Positions 54,697-64,000 of a DNA stretch of 64,000 nucleotides are shown piece by piece. This DNA comes from Pseudo-nitzschia pungens (lineage: Eukaryota > Bacillariophyta > Bacillariophyceae > Bacillariales > Bacillariaceae). The DNA is taken from positions 3,038,001-3,102,000 of the forward strand of contig CM074763.1 of NCBI GenBank assembly GCA_037355855.1. Direction: 5' to 3'. Below the pieces are notes generated by a model. The model saw only the letters and a program-made list of their open reading frames with translations, made no database searches and was not told the origin of the DNA. The stretch's first letter is position 1, and every line of letters begins with the position of its first letter. The translations under genes and the position numbers were made by a program.

Positions 54697-57039
54697 GATA
54701 CCATGTAGCTAGCAGGGAGAGTTTGAGATTCTTGTCTCTATGTTATCGTGATATTACCCTTGGTAGATATGAGTTTGTGGTGTGATCAATAATGGGAGCA
54801 ACATGCATCAATTTTCTTCTTCGAAAAAACTGGATCCTTCAAATTTCCTGCCAGTTTCTAACACACTAGTAGTTGTATCATCCACCAGATACAATTTATT
54901 GAATAAGATTTTCCTTGAGCAAAAAAATACACTTTCCGCACAGCGCTGTTTGCCTCACTAGTGGCTTCTCCAGAGCTAATTTTTAAAAAACCTGTACACA
55001 TTGGGGCCTACGGTAGGAGAATCCCATGACCTTCGGGTTGAATTTTTCGCTAATTGGGTTGAACTTTTTAGAAAAAAATTTGGGTTGAGGTTGTACTAGG
55101 TTGAGTATGGGCAACCTCAGGTTAAGATTGTTGGTTGGGTATGGACAACCTCAGTTTGTAGGTTGAATAAGGGCAACCTTAGGTTGAGGTTGTAGGTTGA
55201 ATGAGAACAACCCTAGGTTGTAGGTTGAGGTTATGTAGGTTGTAGATTGAGGTTATTTACCACAACCTTGAGGTTTTAGGTTGAGGTTTTTTGTACAACA
55301 TTTGAGGTTGTAGTTGTTGACTTTTGATGAGGCTGAAAACAAACATCAAGAGTCTCCCCTGACCTCCTTAAATATTATTTCCCATGTGCATGACTGTGTG
55401 TTGCTAATTTTGACTCATCACGATGCACAATTTGCGTGAAAAAGTGGATTTTTCTACTGCTCTTGACATTAAAATTATGCTTGCCATCTGTTTGAGTAGC
55501 TCAACCCAGTTTTGTGTTATCCAACACACTTTCATGTATTTCATTATGATTCTCCTACTTGTCTCCCATGTCGACCCAGGAAAGTCTGAGAATTCATTCC
55601 CTCCTTTGGTTGCCAGTCATATCATTCTCAATACCCAGTACTGGTACCGTGTCACCTGACAGACTCTTTGCTGTTCAAATTAACTGGAAGAGGGGTTATA
55701 TGGGTTATATACATACAATCCAGTTTTTGACAGTTGTGCATGAAGTAGTGAGCTTTGATGAAATCCAAAGGAGTGCCAACTGGTATAGTGTTCACTGCAC
55801 AATGATTACTGCATTATATGAAAGGTGGTCACATGGAAGGTGGTTGATAGTAGTTACGGCTCTTGAAACTGGTTTGTGCACTTGACAGGGAGCACAGTGT
55901 GGAAACAGACAAAATATGTGATATCTAAGGTGACCTCCCTTTCACTACAACATGATACTGTTCAGCTGGTTGTTCTTCTACCCAGAGTATACATGCACCT
56001 CAGATTATTAATAAGGGGATCTATTTTCTCATTAGGTTTATAAAAATTTTCACTGACTTTTTAAAAAAAATAACCCCATGAAGTGGAGGCACTGCTGCTC
56101 ACAGCCCTGGTATTTTGTTGTATACAAATACTAGAATTCAACTTCCAACAGCAACTTTTCAACCACAATTTGACCCAGTAGCGAAGACAAGATCGAACCT
56201 AGAACCTTGACCTCAGTGCCCACTTATTTGACCGGCACCAGAATTCATTCTAACTGCAGCACTATGTACCATAAACCATAACTTGACCTGTTCAAACCCT
56301 TAACCAAGCAGATTCCTTGCATTGCCTTCTCTAGCCTTCTTCAATCGATTTCCTAGCAATGCATTCCTCACTCAAAAGCACTACAAACAAGTTGCGCAGA
56401 CGTGATTGCGTAACAAATAATGATACAAGAAATTATGATCGAGGTCTTCACATCAACGTTGGAACGAAGAAAGAATTATCCACCATCATCACGCGACACC
56501 AATACTTGTACACGAAACGAACAAGTAGCAAAACGGGAATCACAGCCCCGGAATACCGTACTGTATATATATTATTGATGGTGAATAATATTTCAAGACT
56601 TGACTGTCGGCAGAACGGCAACGAGCAATTTGCTGCTCAATTATATTTCCTACTGTTTGCCCTACTAACTTGTTGAACAATACAGTAAGTCTGCTACACA
56701 TTCTTATTCCGTCGATTTCACTGTTGCATGACAAGCATCGAGAATGCTTGTCACCGATTTCACTGATTGGGTGGGTGTCTGCATTAGGATAATACAATTT
56801 CGAATCCATCAATTTCATTCATCGTAGCACACACAGCATGCATCGTTCTTTCACCTGCGTATGTATGTATGCATGCATGTATGTATGTGTCTGCGTCTTT
56901 GGAATAAATCGTGTTGAGGCCACATCCTTGTTGCTGATGTTCCATCGATCGCTATTTTCGTACGTTGTGCACAAATAATGGTGACCCCGTCTGTCTCATG
57001 ATTATTGTTGTTGTTGTTAGTATCATAATGCTAGTAGTA
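54697..57039. other. Gene-poor stretch with a degenerate GGTTGAGG minisatellite
   Basis: No gene I can support; frames at 55423-55885 and 56359-56818 are short, with no domain. A minisatellite of GGTTGAGGTTGTA/GGGCAACCTCA-like units lies at about 55035-55325. A GTATGTATGCATGCATGTATG repeat lies near 56860-56888. Confidence 0.5.
55035..55325. repeat. Degenerate minisatellite of TAGGTTGAGGTTG-type words
   Basis: More than a dozen words of the type TAGGTTGAGGTTG, TAGGTTGAAT, GGCAACCTTAGGTTG and ACAACCTTGAGG follow each other with variable spacing of about 10-35 bp. Strong strand asymmetry (G/T-rich on plus), with short inverted ACAACCT copies between them. Confidence 0.7.
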
Positions 57040-57303
57040 TTATTTCTTGAAGGACGACGTGAATTTCTCAATGTCCATCGATGTTCGGGTCCAACCCGAA
57101 CCCATTCCGACCCCGGCTCCGAATCCGGCCAAAACTTTGCGTGCGTTGGAGGCACCACCCCGGGCCAAAACGATTCCCGCCATTCCTCCCAAAACGAACC
57201 CCATCGCTCCCTGTCCGATCACGTGTTGGAAACCCTCGCGGATGGTTTCTGGGATGAATTGGTCCGAGGAGGCCGTTGCGGATTTAGGTTGCTGCGTCTC
57301 CAT
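57040..57303 (-). CDS. MIC10: MICOS complex subunit Mic10
   Basis: Frame of 87 codons starting METQQPKSATAS. Two short membrane helices with the typical glycine motifs: GAMGFVLGGMAGIVLA near residues 33-48 and LAGFGAGVGMGSGW near 58-71, the second being the GxGxGxG signature of Mic10. A polar, basic loop lies between them (RGGASNARK). The length matches the family (about 80-100 residues). Mic10 sits in the inner mitochondrial membrane as a hairpin and bends it at cristae junctions by self-assembling through the glycine motifs. There is no cleavable presequence, as usual for the family. Single exon. Confidence 0.88.
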   Translation of the reverse strand: METQQPKSATASSDQFIPETIREGFQHVIGQGAMGFVLGGMAGIVLARGGASNARKVLAGFGAGVGMGSGWTRTSMDIEKFTSSFKK

Positions 57304-58362
57304 TCTTGATCGTGATCACTGTATTTTGTGTGATTTTGTTTCTTAGATGGATTGCAAAACACACGTCTCGCCGACAGAACTACAGAATGCTATAATAATA
57401 TAGGCCACCCTTACAATTTGTGTCCGATGCACGATGGAATTACCGAACAATCCTCAGCACTTTTTTCGCGGTCACGAAACGATGATCCGGTCACAGCATC
57501 AATGCAAGCAAAACGAACTAAATCGTGAGTTCTCTGCTTCGAGAAAAAGGTCCATCACCTCGAGCGATCCCGTAGCGCCTCATGCCTAATCTTTCGTGTC
57601 AACCGACAGCAAACAACTTCGATACAAGCAACTCACTCACTCACTCACTCACTCACCTTTGCAGTTTCGGTTGGATTTGTGTTCCAAGGCAAACTTAGAC
57701 TCGAACGATTGTTGTGGTCGAAGGAATATCCGGAATTGAAAAGCTGGTGTGAGAGGTTGTTGGATCGCACTGCTTGGGGAATACGATACATGATAACTTA
57801 CTAGTACAAGAATTGGTAAGGTTAACTTACCGGTACAGGAAGTAGAACTTTTGACGTTGGTGTCCTTTTGCTGTAGGATCCTTACCTGTAACCTTACCGT
57901 ACTACGGTGATTTTGACCCTCTACTCTGTGCTCCGTCCCAAAAACGTTCGGGAAGATCCGGGAGGTGTGAAGTGTTTTGTGTTTTGGCTTTGCGATTGAT
58001 TCGCAATCGTGTTTGAATTTCGAACCAGTCCCATGTCAAATCAAACATTGCGCGAAAATCAACACCTTACCGTACGTTACGGTACCGTACAGTAAGGTTA
58101 GTTACGAACTACGGTAAGCCTACAGTAGAGGGAAAAATCTCGTGACAGATGATTGATTCTCGATTCTTAGAAAAGACTCCGAATGATGAATGTACCGGCA
58201 CAATGAATGATCACGACCCCTGCGTTGCGGTAGCGGCACTATGATGTACTTGTACCCTGTTGATTGAACAGGAACGGGTGAAAAGACTTCGGCTCACATA
58301 GTTGAGCCTTTCATCTCCAGATCCCCGATACTACATGGAGCGACAGAGCAGCTAATGAATGA
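57304..58362. other. Divergent promoter region of Mic10 and the oxygenase gene
   Basis: No gene supported. (ACTC)n lies at about 57627-57655. Dense GGTAAGGTTAACTTACCGG-type words lie at 57805-57910 and 58065-58125. Confidence 0.6.
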
Positions 58363-59583
58363 ATGAGTCGATCCCCCGCGCATCCTAAATTTTCCGAGCT
58401 TTTAGTATTACTATTCTTTGAAGTATTGTTGTTGTTTGCTGCGCCATCGTCTTCTTTTGTCACGCACAGATTGTTGGGTTCCAGCACACTCACAAAGAAT
58501 ATGGCGACCGAAACTGGTGGCGGCGAATCGGCAGCTTTCCCGAGAGAAGTCCACAAGGAACGACGACACGACAACCGCACCGCAGGTTTCATACCCCTCA
58601 TTGATATCGGGACGACAACAACGAGCACCGACACCAACGAGGTCGAGAGCACCCCACTTCCACGAGAAACAGCCATCGATCTAGTCTCTGCTCTGCGAAA
58701 CAGTGGGTTTGCGCTCGTCCGATCACCCCTCCTATCGAAAGATCTCCAATCGAGAGCCATCGAAGCGGCGAGTCGATACCTGGCGGAATCGTCCGAGGCA
58801 TCCGGCAATGGGAATCCTGCCAGAGCCGGAAACGAGACAACAAGGATCGATGTCATACCGCATCCAACGGATCCAAAGATTTACGCCATGCTCGACTCCG
58901 AAGATCAATTCGATCTGGTTGCACCCGACTCGAAGGCAATCACGGAATACGTTCGCGCCCTGCGGTCGATCAAGACGGAGGTCCTTCGCCTGATCGCAAC
59001 GGGACTCGGCATGGACGATGCCGACTTTTTTGCAAAGCTCCACGACGAAGACAACGACACGCTGCGCCTCATCACGTACTTTCCAACGCATTCGGAAACG
59101 ACCGGAAATCGCTGCAAGGAGCATTCGGATTACGGAACGATCACGCTGCTGTCGACGGACTCCGTTTCGGGATTGGAGTTGTTCCACGAGGGAACGTGGC
59201 TTCCCGTTCCCCACACCGACGGAGCCCTGGTGGTGAATGTCGGTTCCCTGCTCGCCGGGTGGACGAAGGGAACCCTGCGCGCAACTCTGCATCGGGTCGC
59301 CGGCCCGGCATCGGAGAACAGCGGGAGTGATCGGCAGGTTCTGGTGGAAGCGACAAAGCAATCCAGAACTTCCATCGCGTACTTTGTGGACCCGAATCGG
59401 AATGTCTCCGAATCGCTGGCAGCAACCACGGCAAACGAGGGGGATGATGATCCGGAGGATGCGTTGCGGGGAATGTCCGTCGCAGAGTACATCCGATGGA
59501 GGAGTGGCGGCGATGGTTTCGAGAGAAGTGGGGTGTCGTTCACGCCCGAAGAACGCAAAATCATTGCCAACGGGAAAACGTGA
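58363..59583 (+). CDS. 2-oxoglutarate/Fe(II) oxygenase, isopenicillin-N-synthase-like, plastid or secretory leader
   Basis: Frame of 406 codons. The start MSRSPAHPKF gives a hydrophobic leader at about residues 13-29 (LLVLLFFEVLLLFAAP) followed by SSSFVTHRL, similar to the signal peptide plus Phe-containing site of diatom plastid proteins. The enzyme part starts near residue 66 (FIPLIDIG) and includes the DIOX_N-like FALVRSPLLSK. The double-stranded beta-helix has the iron ligands HSD (His254, Asp256) in EHSDYGTITLL and His310 in LHRVAG, and the 2-oxoglutarate Arg335 in RTSIAYFVDPN. LITYFPTHS and VNVGSLLAGWTKGTLRATLHRV are family-typical. The ligand set is complete, so an active oxygenase is expected. 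The substrate cannot be told: the class covers hormones, antibiotics and other small molecules. Confidence 0.88.
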   Translation: MSRSPAHPKFSELLVLLFFEVLLLFAAPSSSFVTHRLLGSSTLTKNMATETGGGESAAFPREVHKERRHDNRTAGFIPLIDIGTTTTSTDTNEVESTPLPRETAIDLVSALRNSGFALVRSPLLSKDLQSRAIEAASRYLAESSEASGNGNPARAGNETTRIDVIPHPTDPKIYAMLDSEDQFDLVAPDSKAITEYVRALRSIKTEVLRLIATGLGMDDADFFAKLHDEDNDTLRLITYFPTHSETTGNRCKEHSDYGTITLLSTDSVSGLELFHEGTWLPVPHTDGALVVNVGSLLAGWTKGTLRATLHRVAGPASENSGSDRQVLVEATKQSRTSIAYFVDPNRNVSESLAATTANEGDDDPEDALRGMSVAEYIRWRSGGDGFERSGVSFTPEERKIIANGKT

Positions 59584-60088
59584 TCCACGACGGACAGACA
59601 ATCGGATTGACACAGTGCAGGGTCGGTTCGTGTTTCTGTTTCTGGACCGGTGCATGTTCCGAGAAACCATCGCACGATTCATGCTTCAAAGGCTGTGATA
59701 GATCGGGGATGAGAATGCAGAAAGCATCTTACGAGTTCTCGGTCGACTTGCAGTTTTCATTCCCGGTCGTCTCATCCAAAAAATTAGATTTCACAGCAAT
59801 GCAGTGCCATGACAAATCAAACAGCGTTACCAATTTTCGTACACATGAAATGCTTGAAGTCTTGAAAAAATTTAACGCTATAGCATAACTTTCTATTCCT
59901 TCCATCAGTGCAATTTCTGAGCACAGCATGGCCTATGGTCTCATAGACACAGACAATAATGATCCCAAAAAGTTGCTCTTCCTTCTCATCCGATGGGATA
60001 GTTGATGGATCCTGATGGGTTCGAAGTCAGTACGGTAAAGCTTAATGTACAGTAATTAACCTTACCATTCATCAATCAAAGGCATGTG
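59584..60088. other. 3' flank of the oxygenase gene
   Basis: No gene supported. Plain sequence up to the edge of the foldback element. Confidence 0.5.
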
Positions 60089-60653
60089 CCAGGAACATTA
60101 TGGAAAAAAAAACTTTTCTGGAAAATTTCCATTTTCATGCGCGCGACTACTCTCAAAAAAATCTTAGGGCAATAACGGCTTTTCTACATTTTTCTACTAA
60201 TAATTAAAGAAGAGCGACCATAATTTAACGGTCTTCAACCGTCATCTTTGTCCTCAAAAAACGATTGTCCTCAAAACGTGTCCTCAACGATTTTGTCCTC
60301 AACAGACTGTCCTCAACCATTTTGTCCTCAACAACTATGTCCTCAACGTTTCGTCCTCAACCTCTATGACTTCAACGTTGAGGTTGAGGACAAAACGTTG
60401 AGGACATAATTGTTGAGGACATAATGGTTGAGGACAGTCTGTTGAGGACAAAATCGTTGAGGACACGTTTTGAGGACACTGGTTTTGAGGACAGTTTTGA
60501 GGACAGTTTTGAGGACACTCTAAGTACTCGTACATCCAGCCAGCCGTTAAAGTGTATATTTAACAAAAAACAGCCGTTAAAAATTACATCAATTTTGCGC
60601 GCATGAATACGGAAATTTTTCTCAAAAAAAACTTTTTTCCATAATGTTCCAGG
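60089..60653. mobile_element. Foldback/MITE-like element with GTCCTCAA palindrome core
   Basis: The ends are inverted copies: the left starts CC-A-GGAACATTATGGAAAAAA, and the right, reversed, starts CC-T-GGAACATTATGGAAAAAA. The match continues with interruptions to CATGCGCGC on both sides (about 60138 and 60598). No coding capacity was seen. No clear target duplication: the flanks are ...CATGTG and AGTGTAG... The core is the palindrome listed separately. Confidence 0.8.
60267..60477. repeat. 211-bp near-perfect palindrome of GTCCTCAA words
   Basis: The left arm is a series of GTCCTCAA words separated by short variable pieces (AACGT, CGATTTT, CAGACT, CCATTTT, CAACTAT, CGTTTC). The right arm is its reverse complement with only a few mismatches. 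The axis is near 60372, with almost no loop. It would form a long hairpin in single-stranded DNA or RNA. Confidence 0.92.
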
Positions 60654-61158
60654 AGTGTAGGTGCTTGTACGAATAACACACCCTTGTGTAAAAAATAAGA
60701 CGCATCAGCCGTCGAAAACTACTGTAATATTCGTAATTACGGTACGAACGTACAGTAACAAACAGCTCGATTGACTCAGTCCACGTGGCATAAAGTGGAA
60801 TTCTGGCGCGTAACCTTACTCGTACTAGTAATTACTAGAAAAAATAATCACCGAGAAACAATCATTCACCGACATCACTCATGATGTTGGAAATCAACGA
60901 CAGGATAAACGAACGAATGAATCACATCTGCCAACCAAGAAATTCTCGACTAAGATCTTCAATAGCTCCATGAGCGTATGACATAAAATCTTCGAAGTAC
61001 ATCCAAAGGCGTCACTTATTCTCGGTCTGGACAGGGTGGTTCTTCCATAAGCTAGGGTGCAACCTGTCACAAAGTACTCCATTCCCGTTGTTCTCATTCA
61101 AAACAAGCACAACCGAATTGCCAGTTCATCGATCAATCCAACAACAATCGCGACCAAG
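60654..61158. other. Upstream region of the Hip/Tic40-like gene
   Basis: TACGGTACGAACGTACAG-type words lie near 60735-60760. No gene supported. An in-frame ATG at 61057 extends the next gene but is not preferred. Confidence 0.5.
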
Positions 61159-62286
61159 ATGATGATGTCACAACATGGAATTTCTATCATGCTCCTTTTC
61201 GTGTGCAGCTTTTTCAAGTCTTCCGTGAGCTTGGTTCCTGCAAAGACCATCAAAGGAAGTCGGCCACCAGTGCGGGCTCTGAACAGGGCCAGTTTCTTGC
61301 TCCAACCACAATCGGTGATGCTGCCGCACAGATCGATCGCGTCCACAACCGCTGTCTATGCATCTGCTGACACAGACGACGATATCGCTGCCATGAGGGC
61401 CGGGGCGATCAAAAAAGAGCTGGAAAGCTACGGAATTTCGACAGCAGCCCTGTTTGAAAAATCAGAATTGGTACAGGCACTGCAAAAGGCCCGAGCCGAT
61501 GGCCTCCAACCCAAACAACCTTCCAGTGGCAGCGCATCGGCAGATTCGACGAAAAAGAAGAAGAAACGTCGGGACGTCATCGACGTTGAAGAGGAAGATG
61601 AAGAGGATTCCAGACCACGAGAAGAAAGGCTTGCGGAAGAATTGGAAAAATGCAAGGCGATGAAAGTGGGTGATCTCAAGAAAGAACTGGAAGGTATCGG
61701 TATTTCGACGAGATCCTTTTTTGAAAAGACAGACTTCGTCAAAGCTCTTGCGGACGCCCGCGTGGACGGTGTCGGAAAGAAAGAAAAAGAGGGATACGCC
61801 GAATACACAAACGTCGAGGTGCTCACCGATGATGCTTCTGGTCCACGACCAAAGCGTTCCGAAAGCAACAACCAAGAGCAGGCTGGCGGTGGCGGCAGTC
61901 CATTCGGAGGTGCTAGTCCGTTCGGTGGCATGGGAGGCATGGGCGGCATGGGTGGTATGGGAGGCATGGGTGGCATGGGAGGCATGGGCGGCATTGCTGA
62001 CATGCTGAAAAATATGGGTGGCATGGGCGGAGGAGCTGCCGGAGGGGCTAACCCATTCGGTGGCATGGGTGGCATGGGAGGCATGGGAGGCATGGGCGAT
62101 GCCATGGGAAAGGCCCAAGAGCTGATGAAAAATCCCAAGGTTATGGAACTCATGATGAAAGCACAAGGGAATCCAAAAATCATGGCAGCAATGCAAGAAT
62201 GTATGTCCAATCCAGCGGCCTTCGCAAAATACCAGAATGATCCCGAAGTGTCCGAATTGATCAAAGAGCTGCAAAAAGTGATGTAG
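61159..62286 (+). CDS. Plastid-type Hip/Tic40-like protein with two SAP-like repeats and Met-Gly repeats
   Basis: 375 codons from the ATG at 61159 (MMMSQHGISIMLLFVCSFF), preferred over 61057 because it puts a signal peptide at the very N-terminus. After a cleavage-like SVSLVP comes a basic Ser/Arg/Pro transit-type stretch. Two homologous SAP-like modules follow (AGAIKKELESYGISTAALFEKSELVQALQKA and VGDLKKELEGIGISTRSFFEKTDFVKALADA), separated by a Lys/Glu/Asp-rich linker. Then come about twelve GGM repeats with PFGGM spacers, and at the end an STI1/Hip-type domain (NPKVMELMMKAQGNPKIM, CMSNPAAFAKYQNDPEVSELIKEL). The STI1-type end domain is known from Hip, Hop and plastid Tic40, where it works with Hsp70/Hsp93 chaperones in protein import. 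I infer a plastid co-chaperone. It could also act elsewhere in the secretory path. Confidence 0.8.
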   Translation: MMMSQHGISIMLLFVCSFFKSSVSLVPAKTIKGSRPPVRALNRASFLLQPQSVMLPHRSIASTTAVYASADTDDDIAAMRAGAIKKELESYGISTAALFEKSELVQALQKARADGLQPKQPSSGSASADSTKKKKKRRDVIDVEEEDEEDSRPREERLAEELEKCKAMKVGDLKKELEGIGISTRSFFEKTDFVKALADARVDGVGKKEKEGYAEYTNVEVLTDDASGPRPKRSESNNQEQAGGGGSPFGGASPFGGMGGMGGMGGMGGMGGMGGMGGIADMLKNMGGMGGGAAGGANPFGGMGGMGGMGGMGDAMGKAQELMKNPKVMELMMKAQGNPKIMAAMQECMSNPAAFAKYQNDPEVSELIKELQKVM

Positions 62287-64000
62287 TCAACAATTCATAC
62301 TTGTTGAAGCGACCTTATTAGATTTGCAACGATGCTAAATAATGCTAGGTAAACGTGACAGTCATTACACTTCTTCTCTTTCTCATTTGCGGAAAATTCA
62401 ATCCTTACTTATCTGACACATTGAATATGAAAACATTTCGACCGCATCATTTCCCCAGACCTGCGATAACCAAAGATGATCTTTCGCCGAGGCTAAGAAT
62501 TTCGCCAATACGCACCATCGGATTTATTTCCGGAATTCTTTCCCTCAAACTAAGTGATTGTTGCATTGCATGATCGACCACCAATGATTATTATTTGTGG
62601 ATTGATGAAACGAAATAGGAAAGAGAGGAATACGGAAGGTGAAACAAAGACATTGATAACTCGTCAGAATCTTCTGAGATCATGGTCTCCAGAGCTCAAA
62701 CAACACGAAACGCTCACGCAGACCAAACGGGACCAATGCTCTGACAAAGACTGAAAGGGATGATCATTTCAATCAGATGAAAGACGTCAATGCATCTTGC
62801 TGGGCAGATTGGAAAAGTGCAGCAAAGATAAAAATGTAAGAGGAGTGATTTCATTTGAACTTGATGCCTTTGGATTCAGCCCTGCAGATCTATTGAGAGG
62901 AGGGCAGAAAGAGAACCACCTCAAAAATAGAAGATAGAAAGAATATTACAGATTGCAGGTGACACATGCTGCAACATTACATGGGTATTGCATCTTCTCA
63001 TCAGCAAAGAGACAACAATACAATGCCAAACAGTGAGACTACTAGTTCAAGAGATACCAGTACTACTCTCTAAATGCTACTACTGCATACACTAAAATAG
63101 TACATCTACTTCCCTAGAGGAGGTACTGGTATGTACTATTACAAAGGTTCTGTCACATCAATGGTGAGAGGAGTGATGTTGTCCAATTTTTGTGCCTTTA
63201 TTTTTTATTTTTTTATCAAAAAATTTGATAAAAAGATCTAGAAGAGAGAGAGAGAGACTGTGAGTAATTACTACATACTACTAGTACTGTATCCTACAGC
63301 ATTGATGTGCATCGTACTGTTGATTATAGTACTGTGTATCATGCCTTGCACTGAATCAATACCACTCTAATGTGTACCGCACAGTGTTTCATACCAAGTG
63401 TTAGGCTATACTGTGTACCGTATCATGTACTATTGTGCAGTGAGCTATGAGCTCCTGGAAAATAGAACTTGAAGAAAAAATTTGTTGAGTTTACCCAGAG
63501 GAATGAAGTAATCTGAAACTTGTATTGATAACTAAGGTGATGCATATTGGTTAACGATCCTAGTAGATGAGGTGAAAGTATGATTTGTTTTTCCCTCCTG
63601 GTTTGCGTATCACATTGCATAACACATCTTGTTTTTGATCAGATTTGCGTATCATGAGTCTACATATGGGTTGGAATGGTTGGAATCGTCTGTGCATCCA
63701 CACCACAGATTTTGTACTGTATTTGGGTTTCAAGTGGCAATTCAAAGTAAGACTTACTGAACAGGGTTCACCCCTTGTACAGTACGTCTAGTAGTGACTA
63801 CTAGTACGTACGTACATACGCATCCTACATTTGCAACCAACATTTCAAAATATGCTACGGTACGAGTAATTACCGGTACGAGTAAGTTAATTACCGAACG
63901 AAATACTTCGTACGAAGAAACATTACCGGTAAATCTTACCATAATGTTGTACCGGTATGCATAATTAATCTTACTCGTACTAATAGTGCGCATGGAAAAT
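62287..64000. other. Gene-poor stretch to the window end
   Basis: No gene supported; frames of 60-80 codons at 62355-62754 and 63423-63993 have no domain. A (GA)n tract lies near 63243-63256, TACTACTAGTACTG words at 63270-63290, and ACCGGTACGAGTAA/TTACTCGTAC words at 63855-63985. Confidence 0.5.

Noticed and set aside
54234..54704. 156-codon minus-strand frame crossing the 5' LTR
   Set aside because: Its first third is LTR sequence that is also read in the other LTR; the rest is the element's leader before gag.

Overview
The window is eukaryotic nuclear DNA, most likely from a diatom or a close stramenopile relative (inference). The reasons are genes with short GT-AG introns, two MscS-like channels of the long eukaryotic type carrying EF-hand-like segments, plastid-type bipartite N-termini on two proteins, a Ty3/gypsy element, a Mic10 gene, and intergenic DNA full of TACCGGTA/CCGTAC/GGTAAG-type words. 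I see no bacterial operons, no tRNA or rRNA gene and no CRISPR array.

Left part (1-32480), ordinary host genes. In order: the 3' end of a lamin-tail-domain protein (+), a multi-pass membrane protein (-), MscS-like channel A (-, 6 exons), an MSS51-C-like mitochondrial protein (+), MscS-like channel B (-, 7 exons), a small membrane protein with a Pro/Tyr/Val-rich tail (-), a GT32 glycosyltransferase (-), a large membrane receptor-like gene (+, 18 exons) and an FHA-PP2C phosphatase (-). The receptor-like gene combines several membrane segments, one Notch/LNR module and 14 leucine-rich repeats. Each of those repeats is encoded by its own exon of exactly 72 nt, and all these introns are phase 1.

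Middle part (32481-48662), a very large DNA transposon-like element of about 16.2 kb. Its ends are inverted repeats of about 510 bp that start CTGGAGCGGTCGG. Inside are a DDE transposase of IS5/Harbinger type, five further genes without a recognisable family (a 941-aa repeat protein, a small membrane protein, an N-myristoylation-type protein, a spliced Pro-rich protein and an Asp/Ala-repeat protein), a tandem array of ten 145-bp units, three 96-bp units, a perfect 23-bp hairpin and many GCGCC-box repeats near both ends. I do not recognise this element as a described family.

Next (48842-54696) is a Ty3/gypsy LTR retrotransposon on the minus strand with two identical 189-bp LTRs and a perfect 5-bp target duplication GATAC, so it is a recent insertion. 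Gag, protease and RT-RNaseH-integrase lie in one reading frame that is broken by exactly two TGA codons.

Right part (54697-64000): intergenic DNA with a GGTTGAGGTTGTA-like minisatellite, a Mic10 gene (-), a 2-oxoglutarate/Fe(II) oxygenase with a plastid-type leader (+), a 565-bp inverted-repeat element whose core is a long GTCCTCAA palindrome, and a Hip/Tic40-like plastid protein with SAP-like repeats (+). The last 1.7 kb holds no gene I can support.
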